A DNA stretch of 35,412 nucleotides, from positions 1-35,412 of the forward strand of contig JAHDEO010000014.1 of the NCBI GenBank assembly GCA_020628725.1. The letters run 5' to 3'. Below, piece by piece: positions 17,801 through 25,807 of this stretch (position 1 is the first letter of the stretch; each line of letters begins with the position of its first letter). The translations under genes were made by a program, and so were the position numbers. The notes under the pieces are model-generated. The model ran no database searches and was not told where the DNA came from. It saw nothing but the letters and a program-made list of their open reading frames with translations. The stretch is from Saprospiraceae bacterium. GTDB lineage: Bacteria > Bacteroidota > Bacteroidia > Chitinophagales > Saprospiraceae.

Positions 17801-20324
17801 CACGGTAGAAGATATAGAAGCTCCACAAGTGGCTTGTCCTCAAAATATTATCATGGAAACTACACCGGGCATGTGCGATGTAGTAGCTTCTTGGGATACG
17901 CCTGAATTTACAGATAATTGCGGTGCATATGTGGCGAATGTTTCGCATGATTCAGGACAAACATTCTCCATTGGTACAACAACAGTAACTTATAATATTG
18001 CAGACGATGCAGGCAATACCGCTGTGTGTAGTTTCGATATTATAGTGGAAGAATGTGCTTCTCCGCCGCCCGTCATGACAAGCCTTGCAACACCCGACGA
18101 TGAAGATATTTTTATTGGTGAAAATGATACAGAGAATTTTACGGATAATCCGACTTTGATATTCACCGACCCTGGAACTCCCGCCAATGCTGTTTTAACC
18201 AATATCAAACTCGAATTATATTTCAGAGTATTTGGCAATTCTTGTGAAAATGATATTAGAATACGCCTCACCGACCCTGCGGGAAATATGAATACATTTA
18301 CACCATTTGCGACTTGTATGGGCGAAGGTCCTTTGTACTTCATCGAATTGACTGTGCCAAGTGCTGCCACGACAGGTACGATAGCGGATTGGGTAGCAGA
18401 GTTTAGAGATGCGAATGACCAAAATTCCGGCGAATCGGAATACTCCGTCCGTTGGGGACGCTTATCTTATGAAACCATCACAAGCGGCGGTGGATGCAGC
18501 GACCCGATTATCGTCAATTGCCCCGAAAATATCACTGTAATGGGTGATTGTGGTGCTTTCGTAGAAGTACCTGAACCGCAATTTGGTGTAGATTTCACGG
18601 ACTGCTCCAATGCTACAATAACGAATAATTATAATGCCACCTCCAATGCTTCCGACAACTACCCACCCGGCACAACGAATGTCTTGTGGACAGCCGCCGA
18701 CTCGGAGGGCAATATTGCTACCTGTATTCAATCAATTACCGTGACAGGGGGGCAATCATCACTCGAACTAACTTGTCCTGATGATATTATCGTCGAAGCT
18801 AATAATATTTGTCAAGCGGAAGTGTTCTGGACACCACCTTTAGGTAATAATAATTGTGGCTTGAACATAACGAGTACTGCGGAACCGGGCGAGGTTTTTT
18901 CATTGGGAACAACTACCGTCACTTACACTGCTACGGATAGCATTGGCAATACGACGTCGTGTAGCTTTGATGTGATAGTGGAAGACAATACTGCACCCAT
19001 AGCACTCTGCCCGCCTGATGTTACGCTCAGTTCTCAAACAGGAACTTGCGGGGCAACACTCAGTCATATTGTAGTGCCTTTTTATGGAGATAATTGTGGA
19101 ATACCAACGATTGAAAGTACAAGTCATACTACTTCGGATGTGCTTCCTATTGGTACGACAACGGTTTCGTATACACTTGCAGATGCTTCAGGAAATACGA
19201 GATTATGTTTTTATAATGTTACGGTAACCGATACGGAATCTCCTGTTATTCTCAATTGCCCGGAGGATATAGCCACCTTCGCACCTCCCGGTGAATGTGA
19301 AACTTTACTAACGATACCTGCGCCGATATTTGGAGAAGATTATACCGATTGTGTGGAAGGGGCAGTGATGACCAATGATTATAATGGGACTTCCAATGCT
19401 TCCGGTTCGTACCCTGTTGGGACAACCACAGTGGTGTGGACAGCCACCGACCCAAGCGGCAATTCAGCTACTTGTGAACAAATCATCACGATAGAAGAAC
19501 AAAACCTCACTACCGACCAAGTACTTGTAACAGACATAGATGTATTTGTTGGTGCTAACATAGACAATGCCGATTTTCATCAAAGCGACAGCATTCTGAT
19601 AAATGACCCCGGCGTACCGCCTAATGCTACGGTCAATTCTGTGGTTTTGGACTTCTTTTTCAGTCCTGAAGGTACTTCATGTGAGCGCGATGTAGAGTTG
19701 GAGGTCACCGATCCTGCGGGAGATGTCTACCCGATATTTGCTGCACCAACCAATACTTGTAATGGAACGGATGCGATATTCCAATTCACGCTTCCTGTAG
19801 CTTCCGTACCTACGAGTGGTGGTGTTTGGAAACTACGATTCCGCGATACCGAAGACCACAATCCGGTGTCCGCCGGTCCGCCTGCATACGCTGTACCGCC
19901 GGGTACGGAATATTCGGTCAGATTCGGACGTATCACGTATAATGTAACCATTGACCCGGACTGTGCTGTTCCACCGATGCTCGTAGATGAGTATGACACA
20001 TCAACACATCAACACATCAATACGCCAACTCATCAACTCAACAACTCATCAACTCGTGAACTCGTCAACTCGTTGAAAATCTTCCCCGTGCCAACTATAG
20101 ACAGATTGAATGTAGAGTATAATTCGAAGAGTGATGATAACATTTCCATCGAAATCATTAATTCAAACGGTGCTGTTATGCAGATGCAGACAATGAACGT
20201 ATTAAAGGGCATTAATGTACTTCAAATGGAATTACCGGACTTGCCAAGTGGTTTATATTACATCAAATTAATAGATAATAAAGGTCACATTCAGGCGAAG
20301 CCTTTTACGAAATTATCACCTTGA
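14850..20324 (+). CDS. T9SS-secreted HYR-repeat protein, paralogue of the gene at 2128
   Basis: The 1824-residue protein has a signal peptide (hydrophobic stretch about 13-30, probable cleavage after INA). One HYR repeat with an extra cysteine pair is followed by four cycles of a P-domain-like module plus HYR repeats, then a fifth P-domain-like module and a type A T9SS sorting domain (about 1741-1824, FPVPTIDRLNVEY to KPFTKLSP). In all 11 HYR repeats and five P-domain-like modules were counted. The module order equals that of protein 2 from its 22nd HYR repeat onward, minus three HYR repeats in the last run. The first codons and the last residues (AKPFTKLSP, then TGA) also match. The linker before the sorting domain is replaced by a simple-sequence tract. 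Inferred role: a shorter surface adhesin or matrix protein exported by the same route. Confidence 0.92.
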   Translation: MKNLSIKSKRIRCYAILLAIFMGNVGYINAEIFAICPDDIIIAANEGQCAGTATWTVLPPADNPDGTVICTHESGDTFPLGTTTVTCMSVDASGNDVTCDFEVTVVECIEGEEIDKKVTLIVDSDLPVGVDDTEDYEGITYLFTDPATPVNATITNISIELFFRVQYASCESDIEIRLSDPAGNVVYEGAPFTTCNGSGNNPFPGELYIATIPLASAMTTGNIANWVAEFKDTNDQNPGEVEYTVRFGKLLYETNFIVGGSGENCGNPVILNCPESVNQPANINCGAVVSIPEPMFNVDYTDCFVAAAVNDYTGGPNASGFYPIGTTVVTWTFTDLQGNASTCEQVITIEDSGTGTGLECVEDVIAMTNIGECTATATWDEPVFTDCGDGGITGSTHDSGDTFPIGTTTVTYTAVDGDGNELTCSFDVIVEECDSPPPITTNIDAADDEDFDIGVNDTENFEDNPIMVFTDPGTSADAVLVNITLQFYFRIFGNSCESDIEIRLTDPVGNTTVFTDVYTTCDGEGPLYFIELNVPSATTTGTIANWVAEFRDTNDQNSGEAEYSVRWGNLSYDTVVSGGGCADPIIVNCPADITAATNMGDCTAFVEIPEPQFGADFTDCTTATITNSYNGTSDATDIYQPGTTVITWTATDAQGNIATCTQNITVEEIENIVLSCPGDMTVETTPGMCSAVATWADPSVTSNCSSSAGGGGAMDSTHDSGDEFPIGITTVTYSTIDLQGNEITCSFDVIVEECPSPPPVTTSLATPDDEDFFIGENDTENFADNPTLIFTDPGTPADAVLTNIKLELYFRVFGSSCENDIEVRLMDPVGNTNIFTPFTTCNGEGPLYFIELNVPNGATTGTTTDWVAEFRDTNDQNPGESEYSVRWGRLSYDTEVSGGGCTDPTIVNCPESMSVPPGADGCSAVVEIPEPQFGVDFTDCSNASITNSHNLTSNASGTYPIGTTMVIWTAADTEGNTSTCTQLITVEDIEAPQVACPQNIIMETTPGMCDVVASWDTPEFTDNCGAYVANVSHDSGQTFSIGTTTVTYNIADDAGNTAVCSFDIIVEECASPPPVMTSLATPDDEDIFIGENDTENFTDNPTLIFTDPGTPANAVLTNIKLELYFRVFGNSCENDIRIRLTDPAGNMNTFTPFATCMGEGPLYFIELTVPSAATTGTIADWVAEFRDANDQNSGESEYSVRWGRLSYETITSGGGCSDPIIVNCPENITVMGDCGAFVEVPEPQFGVDFTDCSNATITNNYNATSNASDNYPPGTTNVLWTAADSEGNIATCIQSITVTGGQSSLELTCPDDIIVEANNICQAEVFWTPPLGNNNCGLNITSTAEPGEVFSLGTTTVTYTATDSIGNTTSCSFDVIVEDNTAPIALCPPDVTLSSQTGTCGATLSHIVVPFYGDNCGIPTIESTSHTTSDVLPIGTTTVSYTLADASGNTRLCFYNVTVTDTESPVILNCPEDIATFAPPGECETLLTIPAPIFGEDYTDCVEGAVMTNDYNGTSNASGSYPVGTTTVVWTATDPSGNSATCEQIITIEEQNLTTDQVLVTDIDVFVGANIDNADFHQSDSILINDPGVPPNATVNSVVLDFFFSPEGTSCERDVELEVTDPAGDVYPIFAAPTNTCNGTDAIFQFTLPVASVPTSGGVWKLRFRDTEDHNPVSAGPPAYAVPPGTEYSVRFGRITYNVTIDPDCAVPPMLVDEYDTSTHQHINTPTHQLNNSSTRELVNSLKIFPVPTIDRLNVEYNSKSDDNISIEIINSNGAVMQMQTMNVLKGINVLQMELPDLPSGLYYIKLIDNKGHIQAKPFTKLSP
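14949..19970 (+). repeat. HYR and P-domain-like module array, gene 3
   Basis: P-domain-like modules lie at about 15164-15655, 16139-16600, 17102-17563, 18049-18506 and 19498-19972, with the nearly invariant coding phrase (AGAGATACCAACGACCAAAA and close variants). Each of the first four is immediately followed by a HYR repeat of the FTDC/VWT subtype and then by one or more others. The last module is preceded by an FTDC-type repeat, as in the larger paralogue. Confidence 0.75.
19995..20075 (+). repeat. in-frame simple-sequence tract in the linker of gene 3
   Basis: Degenerate direct repeats of ACATCAAC, CAACTCATC and GAACTCGTCAACTCG are translated as a run rich in T, H, Q, N and S (for example THQHINTPTHQ and SSTRELVNS). 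The corresponding linker of the paralogue is acidic (D/E-rich). The tract joins the last P-domain-like module to the T9SS sorting domain. Confidence 0.75.
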
Positions 20325-20363
20325 CGAATGTGATATTATATAGGAAATACAGCATAAATAATA

Positions 20364-20524
20364 GACTTTATTCTGAAATAATTTGTATGAAGCTAAATAG
20401 TCTTTTTTCGCTACTCTTCGTTGGTCAAACAATCCCTATGCGACGGCATAACTCATATTTGACCGCCTTGATTAGTAAAAAAATCCTTATTTCCATTCAT
20501 TACAAATTATTTCAGAATAAAGTC
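20364..20524. mobile_element. MITE-like element with 24-bp perfect inverted ends
   Basis: The left end (20364-20387, beginning GACTTTATTCTG) is the exact reverse complement of the right end (20501-20524, ending CAGAATAAAGTC). The pairing extends by TGAA/TTCA with a one-base bulge. The element is flanked on both sides by TA (20362-20363 and 20525-20526), as expected for a TA target-site duplication of the IS630/Tc1-mariner type. The 113-bp interior has no convincing gene. A 68-residue frame crossing the region (20321-20527) is compositionally unconvincing. Confidence 0.7.
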
Positions 20525-20538
20525 TAATTAATAAATAG

Positions 20539-20571
20539 ACCGGAAGTCATGTAAATGGCTTCCGGTTTTTT
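20539..20571 (+). terminator. rho-independent terminator of HYR gene 2
   Basis: ACCGGAAG pairs with CTTCCGGT, plus T-G and CAT/ATG pairs around the loop GTAA, followed by a T-run. It lies 215 bp after the stop codon, against about 25 bp for its two sister terminators. The MITE-like element accounts for most of the extra distance. Confidence 0.88.
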
Positions 20572-20975
20572 ATTATAAATGGTGCTTTGTAACCTCTGTT
20601 TATATCCTGTCACATTTTTAAGGAAATAAAATTTTTGAAACGCAATTATATTACTTTTATTTGCAATGCAAAATGTGTTAATAAAAATATTTTAAAAGAG
20701 GAAAAAATTGAATTTAGAGGAAAAAGACTTACCGTCATTATTGAATAGGAATAACGAGAAACACTTGCCACTTCACTTTCCACAAATAACAAATATATCT
20801 GAGAATTACTATTCACTTAAAAAAGTGTTATAGCGTTTTATTGTATCATTTAATATAGAACAAGAAACATTTAAAAAGCATTCTTTTCCCACTCACTGAT
20901 AATAGAAGATAATTTCTTCTGATTTATTAATTATTCATCAATTTTCATCGACCCAATCTTAAAAATCAGTTAGTT
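20572..20975. other. 400-bp AT-rich gap upstream of the carboxypeptidase gene
   Basis: No reading frame of note. A 13-bp palindrome TTTGCAATGCAAA lies at 20660-20672. The leader block found before the two HYR genes is not recognisable here, and no clear TAnnTTTG element was found close to the start. Confidence 0.45.
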
Positions 20976-23900
20976 ATGAGGAATAGCATCTACATTTTCG
21001 CGCTTTTATGTTTATGTTTTGGAATGAATAACAGCTTTGCACAACATTCGCATGAAGAACACCATCACCATGGTCATCATCATACATTACAGCATGATAT
21101 ACAAGATGGCGAAATACCTATTTACAAAAAAATCGAAGTCGTTATTAATGGAGATGACGATTTGAAGCGTGTCGCTGATTTAGGAATTGACTTATATTGT
21201 GGTGCAACATTCAAACAAGTTAATGGACAAAATATTTTAATGCTCGAAGTCAGTGAGCATAATTATGAAAGCCTCAAAAACGATTTGCAGACAAAAGTCT
21301 TGGTCGAAGATTTATCGAAATTTTACGAAGAAAGAAATAAAATAGAACTACCAAAAGCGCAAGAGGCTTTGCAAAGAGCCAAGCAAGAAGCATTATTCAA
21401 AAATGCTGAAGCAGGACAAGATTTGGGTTGTGCAGAAGATGGTTTCCCTGTACCGCAGAACTTTAAGCTCGGTAGCATGGGAGGTTTCACGACTTACGAT
21501 GAGATGTTGGCTGAACTCGACCTCATGCGTAGCATGTACCCAAATCTGATTACAGCTCGCGCACCTGCCAGTACATCTATCACAACGATACAAGGTAGAA
21601 CGGTTTATTACGTAAAATTATCCGATAACCCGGAAGTAGATGAAAATGAGGCAGAGGTATTGTACACAGGCGTACACCACGCTCGTGAGCCGCTTGGTAT
21701 GATGAACCAATTGTACTTGATGTGGTATTTATTGGAAAATTACGCGACCGATGCAAAAGTCAAAAATATAGTAGATAATACAGAATTATACTTCATTCCC
21801 GTCGTAAATCCTGACGGTTATGTATACAACCAACAAACCAATCCCAACGGCGGAGGTATGTGGCGTAAAAATCGTCGCAACAACGGCGACGGCACTTACG
21901 GCGTAGACCCAAATCGTAACTACGGTTACAATTGGGGCTACGACAATTCAGGTTCAAGCCCGACCACAAGCTCAGAAACTTACCGAGGTACAGGTCCTTT
22001 TTCCGAGCCTGAAACACAGATTGTACGCAATTTCGTACAGAGCCACAATTTTGTGAATGCCTTCAACAATCACTCTTACTCGAATCTCTTATTGCACCCG
22101 TGGGGCTACACACCTTCAGCCGGACCGGATGAGGAACTTTTCGGAGAAATTTCCGAGCACATGTGCTGGCACAATCGCTATCACTACGGTAATGCAAACG
22201 AAGTAATTTACCCCGCAAATGGTGATGCAAATGACTGGTTTTATGGTCAGGAAGATGTATTTGCATGGACGCCGGAAATTGGTTCGGTAGCAGAAGGCGG
22301 CTTCTGGCCCTCACCGTCTGACATCGTTCCGCAATGCGATAGACATATGAAAATGTCTTTGATTCTCGCATCTTCTGCGGCGAATTATGGCGTACTCAAC
22401 GACCTTACACCATATAGCCTTGATACTCAAAATCCCGAATTGACCTTTAGTGTAGAACACATGAGTAATGTGAATGGCTCGTTTACGGTTTCCGTTTCTT
22501 CGAGTAGCCCTTATGTGACGGCTATCGCCAATGCGAATATGAACACGGGTACTATCACGGATGCTAATTTTGGCACTGTGAGTACTGCGCTCACACTTGA
22601 CCCAAATACACCTGCGGGAACGACTATCAGCTTTGATGTCGTACTCAATAACGGTACTTACGACATTCACACGACAACAATTTCAAAAGTATATAATGCT
22701 TATGAATTATTCCAAGACACAGGTGCTTCTTTGACGAATTGGACGAGTAGTGGCGGATGGGGTGTTACAAATTCCGGCGGATATTCGGGGTCGAATAGTA
22801 TTACCGATTCTCCTTCGGGCAATATGAGTACAGCCACTCGTACATTGACCCTTTCAAATCCAATTGACCTTTCTTCTGCACAAAACCCTGTATTAGAATA
22901 TTATGCAAAATGGGACATTACACGCTTGTTTGATTATGTTCAAATAGAAGTGTCTACCAATGGTACTAATTGGTCAGAACTATGCGCCACATACACCAAA
23001 CCGGGAACTAGTCCCGATAATGTTTGGGGTGGAAACGGTACACCCGACCAACCAACTGGCGAAGGCTTATACGATGGCTTCCAAAAAGACTGGGTACGTG
23101 AAGAAATTGACCTTTCTGCCTATGCAGGTACAAATACGCTTTACCTCCGCTTCAAAGCAGATGGCGATACAGAACGCGCGCAATCAGACGGATTTTATTT
23201 CGATGATTTTAGAGTATATAGAGAGCCACTCGGACACTGCGAAAACGGCATACAAGATGCCGACGAAACCGATGTAGATTGCGGCGGCGTAGATTGTTTG
23301 GCTTGTCCGACTTGTGATGATGGCATTCAAAATGGCAATGAAACAGGAGTTGACTGCGGTGGTGATTGCGGTGTTTGTCCGGTATGTCCGACTTCGGTTA
23401 GTAGCTTCCCTTATACAGAAGGTTTTGAATCAGGTTTGGGGCAATGGTCACAGAGCAGTGGCGATGATTTGAATTGGACGAGAAATTCAGGCAGTACAGC
23501 TTCGAGCAATACAGGACCTTCTTCTGCATCCGAAGGTAGTTGGTACATGTATATTGAGGCATCTAATCCAAATTATCCTACTAAAACAGCAGGTCTCATC
23601 TCTCCTTGTTTTAATTTGACAGGAATGCAAACGGCAAGTTTGAGTTTCCGATATCACATGTATGGTTCGTCTGCAAATATGGATTTGGATGTGCAAATCA
23701 GTACAGACGCAGGTGCTACTTGGTCCAATGCAATTTGGAGTCAAACAGGCAATCAAGGCAATCAATGGTATACTGCAAATATTAATTTAGATGCTTATGT
23801 AAATGAATATGTAACGATACGTCTTTGGGGAACAACGGGTGAAACATGGCAAGGCGATGTCTCTATCGACGATGTAGAAGTAGATGCTGCCGGTCCTGCG

Positions 23901-25748
23901 TGTACAGTTGGTGCAGCTTGTGATGATGGCGATGTTTGCACAACGGGCGAGACTTATGATTCAAATTGTAACTGCACAGGCGGTACATTAGTCGATTCAG
24001 ATGGCGATGGTGTTTGCGATAGCAATGACCAATGTCCGGGCACAGATGATGGCGTTATTGGAACGGCTTGTGATGACGGAGATGCCTGCACGACAGGCGA
24101 TACATACGACTCAAATTGTAATTGCGTAGGAACATTCCAAGATGCTGATGGCGATGGTGTTTGTGATGCAAATGACGTTTGCGCCGGAGGCGATGATACT
24201 GTAGATACAGATGGCGACGGCACTCCTGATGCCTGTGATTCATGTGATGATACCTTAGTAGGTACGGCTTGTGACGACGGCGATGTTTGCACCACAGGAG
24301 AGACTTACGACGCCAATTGTAACTGTACAGGTGGTACAGTTCAAGATTCAGACGGTGACGGTGTTTGTGATGCAGACGATGCTTGTCCGGGCACAGACGA
24401 CAGTTTAATCGGAACAGCTTGTGACGATGGTAATGCATGTACCACAGGCGATGTGTACGATGCTAATTGTAACTGTGCAGGTACACTACAAGACGCAGAC
24501 GGTGATGGCGTCTGTGATGCAGATGATATTTGTCCCGGAGGCGATGACGCTTTAGATACAGATGGCGACGGTATACCTGATGCTTGTGATACTTGCGATG
24601 GTACATTAGCCGGAACAGCCTGTGATGATGGTGATGCCTGTACCACAGGTGAGACTTACGACGCCAACTGTAATTGCGGAGGCGGTACGGTACAAGATTC
24701 AGACGGCGACGGCGTTTGTGATGTAGACGATATTTGCGCCGGAGGCGATGATACTGTCGATGCAGACGGTGACGGTACACCTGATGCTTGCGATGCTTGT
24801 GATAATACATTAGCCGGAACAACTTGCGATGATGGCGACGCATGTACTACAGGTGACATATATGACGCCAACTGCAACTGTGCAGGTACATTCACGGACG
24901 CAGATGGCGATGGTCTATGCGTAAGTGAAGACCCCGACGATACCGACCCATGTAATCCAATTGCTTGCAGTACCTGCAACATATATAACAGTAATGACTT
25001 TGAAAGTGGCTGGGGTATTTGGAATGATGGCGGTACCGATGTCCGTAGAAGTATCAATGATGCGCGTTATGCAAGTAGTGGAAGTTACTGTATTCGCCTA
25101 CGTGATAATACTGGTTCTGCGTCCTCTGCTTACACGGACATATTGGACTTGAGTGCATACAGTTCTATAGAAGTAAAATTCTCATATATCACCAACAGTA
25201 TGGAAAATAATGAGGACTTCTTCCTCGAAGTTTCAAATGATGGCGGTGCATCTTACACATTGATACAAGAGTGGAATTCAAATGTAGAATTCACCAATGG
25301 CATACGCTACGATGAGGTAGTTGCGATTGATGGTGCATTTAGTAATAATGTGAGAATCCGCTTCCGCTGCGATGCATCGGGTAATGGTGATAAAGTTTAT
25401 ATTGATGATGTGGTTATTGAAGCATGTGGTGCACCCGTCCCATTAATCGTCAACGACGAAAACCAAGTAGCTAAATTGGAGACAACTCCTGATCCATACA
25501 TGATACTTTATCCAAATCCTGCAAATCAATACGTTAATTTGGAATTGCACGATTTAGAATTATCCCTTGATAAACAAATGACCGTGATGATACATGCTTT
25601 GGACGGTAAACAAGTCTACGAAAATCGTATGAGTCAGACCGACTTATTACACCTTGACATAGGACATTTGCCATCCAATCAAATGTATCTCCTACATCTC
25701 CGAACAGATGATGGGCGAATGTTAAGAGCTAAGTTTTTGAAACTTTGA
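20976..25748 (+). CDS. secreted M14 zinc carboxypeptidase with MAM-like domains and T9SS tail
   Basis: The 1590-residue protein has a signal peptide (1-22), then a histidine-rich stretch with ten His in residues 24-40, and a propeptide-like region to about 150. The M14 catalytic domain follows: zinc ligands H235 and E238 (HHARE), substrate-binding N313-R314 in DPNRN, third ligand H366 (NNHSYSN), and catalytic E434 in WTPEIG. A beta-sandwich (about 575-750) resembling immune-inhibitor/MAM-type domains, a cysteine motif region (NGIQ-DADETDVDCGG, 754-805), a second MAM-like domain (807-975), six ACDDGD-x-CTTG units alternating with thrombospondin-3-like DSDGDGVCD calcium loops (976-1335), and a third beta-sandwich (1335-1487) come next. 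The last 85 or so residues (LYPNPANQYVNLEL to AKFLKL) are a type A T9SS sorting domain. It probably digests extracellular peptides from their C-termini while bound to cells or matrix. Confidence 0.93.
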   Translation: MRNSIYIFALLCLCFGMNNSFAQHSHEEHHHHGHHHTLQHDIQDGEIPIYKKIEVVINGDDDLKRVADLGIDLYCGATFKQVNGQNILMLEVSEHNYESLKNDLQTKVLVEDLSKFYEERNKIELPKAQEALQRAKQEALFKNAEAGQDLGCAEDGFPVPQNFKLGSMGGFTTYDEMLAELDLMRSMYPNLITARAPASTSITTIQGRTVYYVKLSDNPEVDENEAEVLYTGVHHAREPLGMMNQLYLMWYLLENYATDAKVKNIVDNTELYFIPVVNPDGYVYNQQTNPNGGGMWRKNRRNNGDGTYGVDPNRNYGYNWGYDNSGSSPTTSSETYRGTGPFSEPETQIVRNFVQSHNFVNAFNNHSYSNLLLHPWGYTPSAGPDEELFGEISEHMCWHNRYHYGNANEVIYPANGDANDWFYGQEDVFAWTPEIGSVAEGGFWPSPSDIVPQCDRHMKMSLILASSAANYGVLNDLTPYSLDTQNPELTFSVEHMSNVNGSFTVSVSSSSPYVTAIANANMNTGTITDANFGTVSTALTLDPNTPAGTTISFDVVLNNGTYDIHTTTISKVYNAYELFQDTGASLTNWTSSGGWGVTNSGGYSGSNSITDSPSGNMSTATRTLTLSNPIDLSSAQNPVLEYYAKWDITRLFDYVQIEVSTNGTNWSELCATYTKPGTSPDNVWGGNGTPDQPTGEGLYDGFQKDWVREEIDLSAYAGTNTLYLRFKADGDTERAQSDGFYFDDFRVYREPLGHCENGIQDADETDVDCGGVDCLACPTCDDGIQNGNETGVDCGGDCGVCPVCPTSVSSFPYTEGFESGLGQWSQSSGDDLNWTRNSGSTASSNTGPSSASEGSWYMYIEASNPNYPTKTAGLISPCFNLTGMQTASLSFRYHMYGSSANMDLDVQISTDAGATWSNAIWSQTGNQGNQWYTANINLDAYVNEYVTIRLWGTTGETWQGDVSIDDVEVDAAGPACTVGAACDDGDVCTTGETYDSNCNCTGGTLVDSDGDGVCDSNDQCPGTDDGVIGTACDDGDACTTGDTYDSNCNCVGTFQDADGDGVCDANDVCAGGDDTVDTDGDGTPDACDSCDDTLVGTACDDGDVCTTGETYDANCNCTGGTVQDSDGDGVCDADDACPGTDDSLIGTACDDGNACTTGDVYDANCNCAGTLQDADGDGVCDADDICPGGDDALDTDGDGIPDACDTCDGTLAGTACDDGDACTTGETYDANCNCGGGTVQDSDGDGVCDVDDICAGGDDTVDADGDGTPDACDACDNTLAGTTCDDGDACTTGDIYDANCNCAGTFTDADGDGLCVSEDPDDTDPCNPIACSTCNIYNSNDFESGWGIWNDGGTDVRRSINDARYASSGSYCIRLRDNTGSASSAYTDILDLSAYSSIEVKFSYITNSMENNEDFFLEVSNDGGASYTLIQEWNSNVEFTNGIRYDEVVAIDGAFSNNVRIRFRCDASGNGDKVYIDDVVIEACGAPVPLIVNDENQVAKLETTPDPYMILYPNPANQYVNLELHDLELSLDKQMTVMIHALDGKQVYENRMSQTDLLHLDIGHLPSNQMYLLHLRTDDGRMLRAKFLKL
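23905..24980 (+). repeat. cysteine-rich unit plus thrombospondin-3-like calcium repeats
   Basis: Six units of ACDDGD-x-CTTGETYD-x-NCNC, each followed by DSDGDGVCD or DADGDGVCD. After units 2, 4 and 5 an extra DTDGDGTPDACD-type loop is present, giving a partly dimeric higher-order pattern. The Asp-rich loops are typical calcium-binding segments. Confidence 0.85.
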
Positions 25749-25772
25749 TTGTAATAATTTTTTGCAAATAGG

Positions 25773-25805
25773 AAACGGAAGTCGCGCGAGTGGCTTCCGT
25801 TTTTT
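25773..25805 (+). terminator. rho-independent terminator of the carboxypeptidase gene
   Basis: AAACGGAAG pairs with CTTCCGTTT, with further T-G, C-G, G-T and C-G pairs closing a GCGA tetraloop, then a T-run. It starts 25 bp after the stop and ends 2 bp before the stop of the convergent gene, so it may also limit transcription from the other side, though the opposite strand lacks a strong T-tract. Confidence 0.9.
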
Positions 25806-25807
25806 GA

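Noticed and set aside
20321-20527. A 68-residue plus-strand frame overlapping the end of the second HYR gene
   Set aside because: It begins in the stop codon region, runs through both ends of the MITE-like element, and has no protein-like composition.
24055-24843. Minus-strand frames rich in His, Arg and Tyr opposite the calcium repeats
   Set aside because: They arise from the complement of repeated GAT/GGC/TGT codons in the carboxypeptidase gene.
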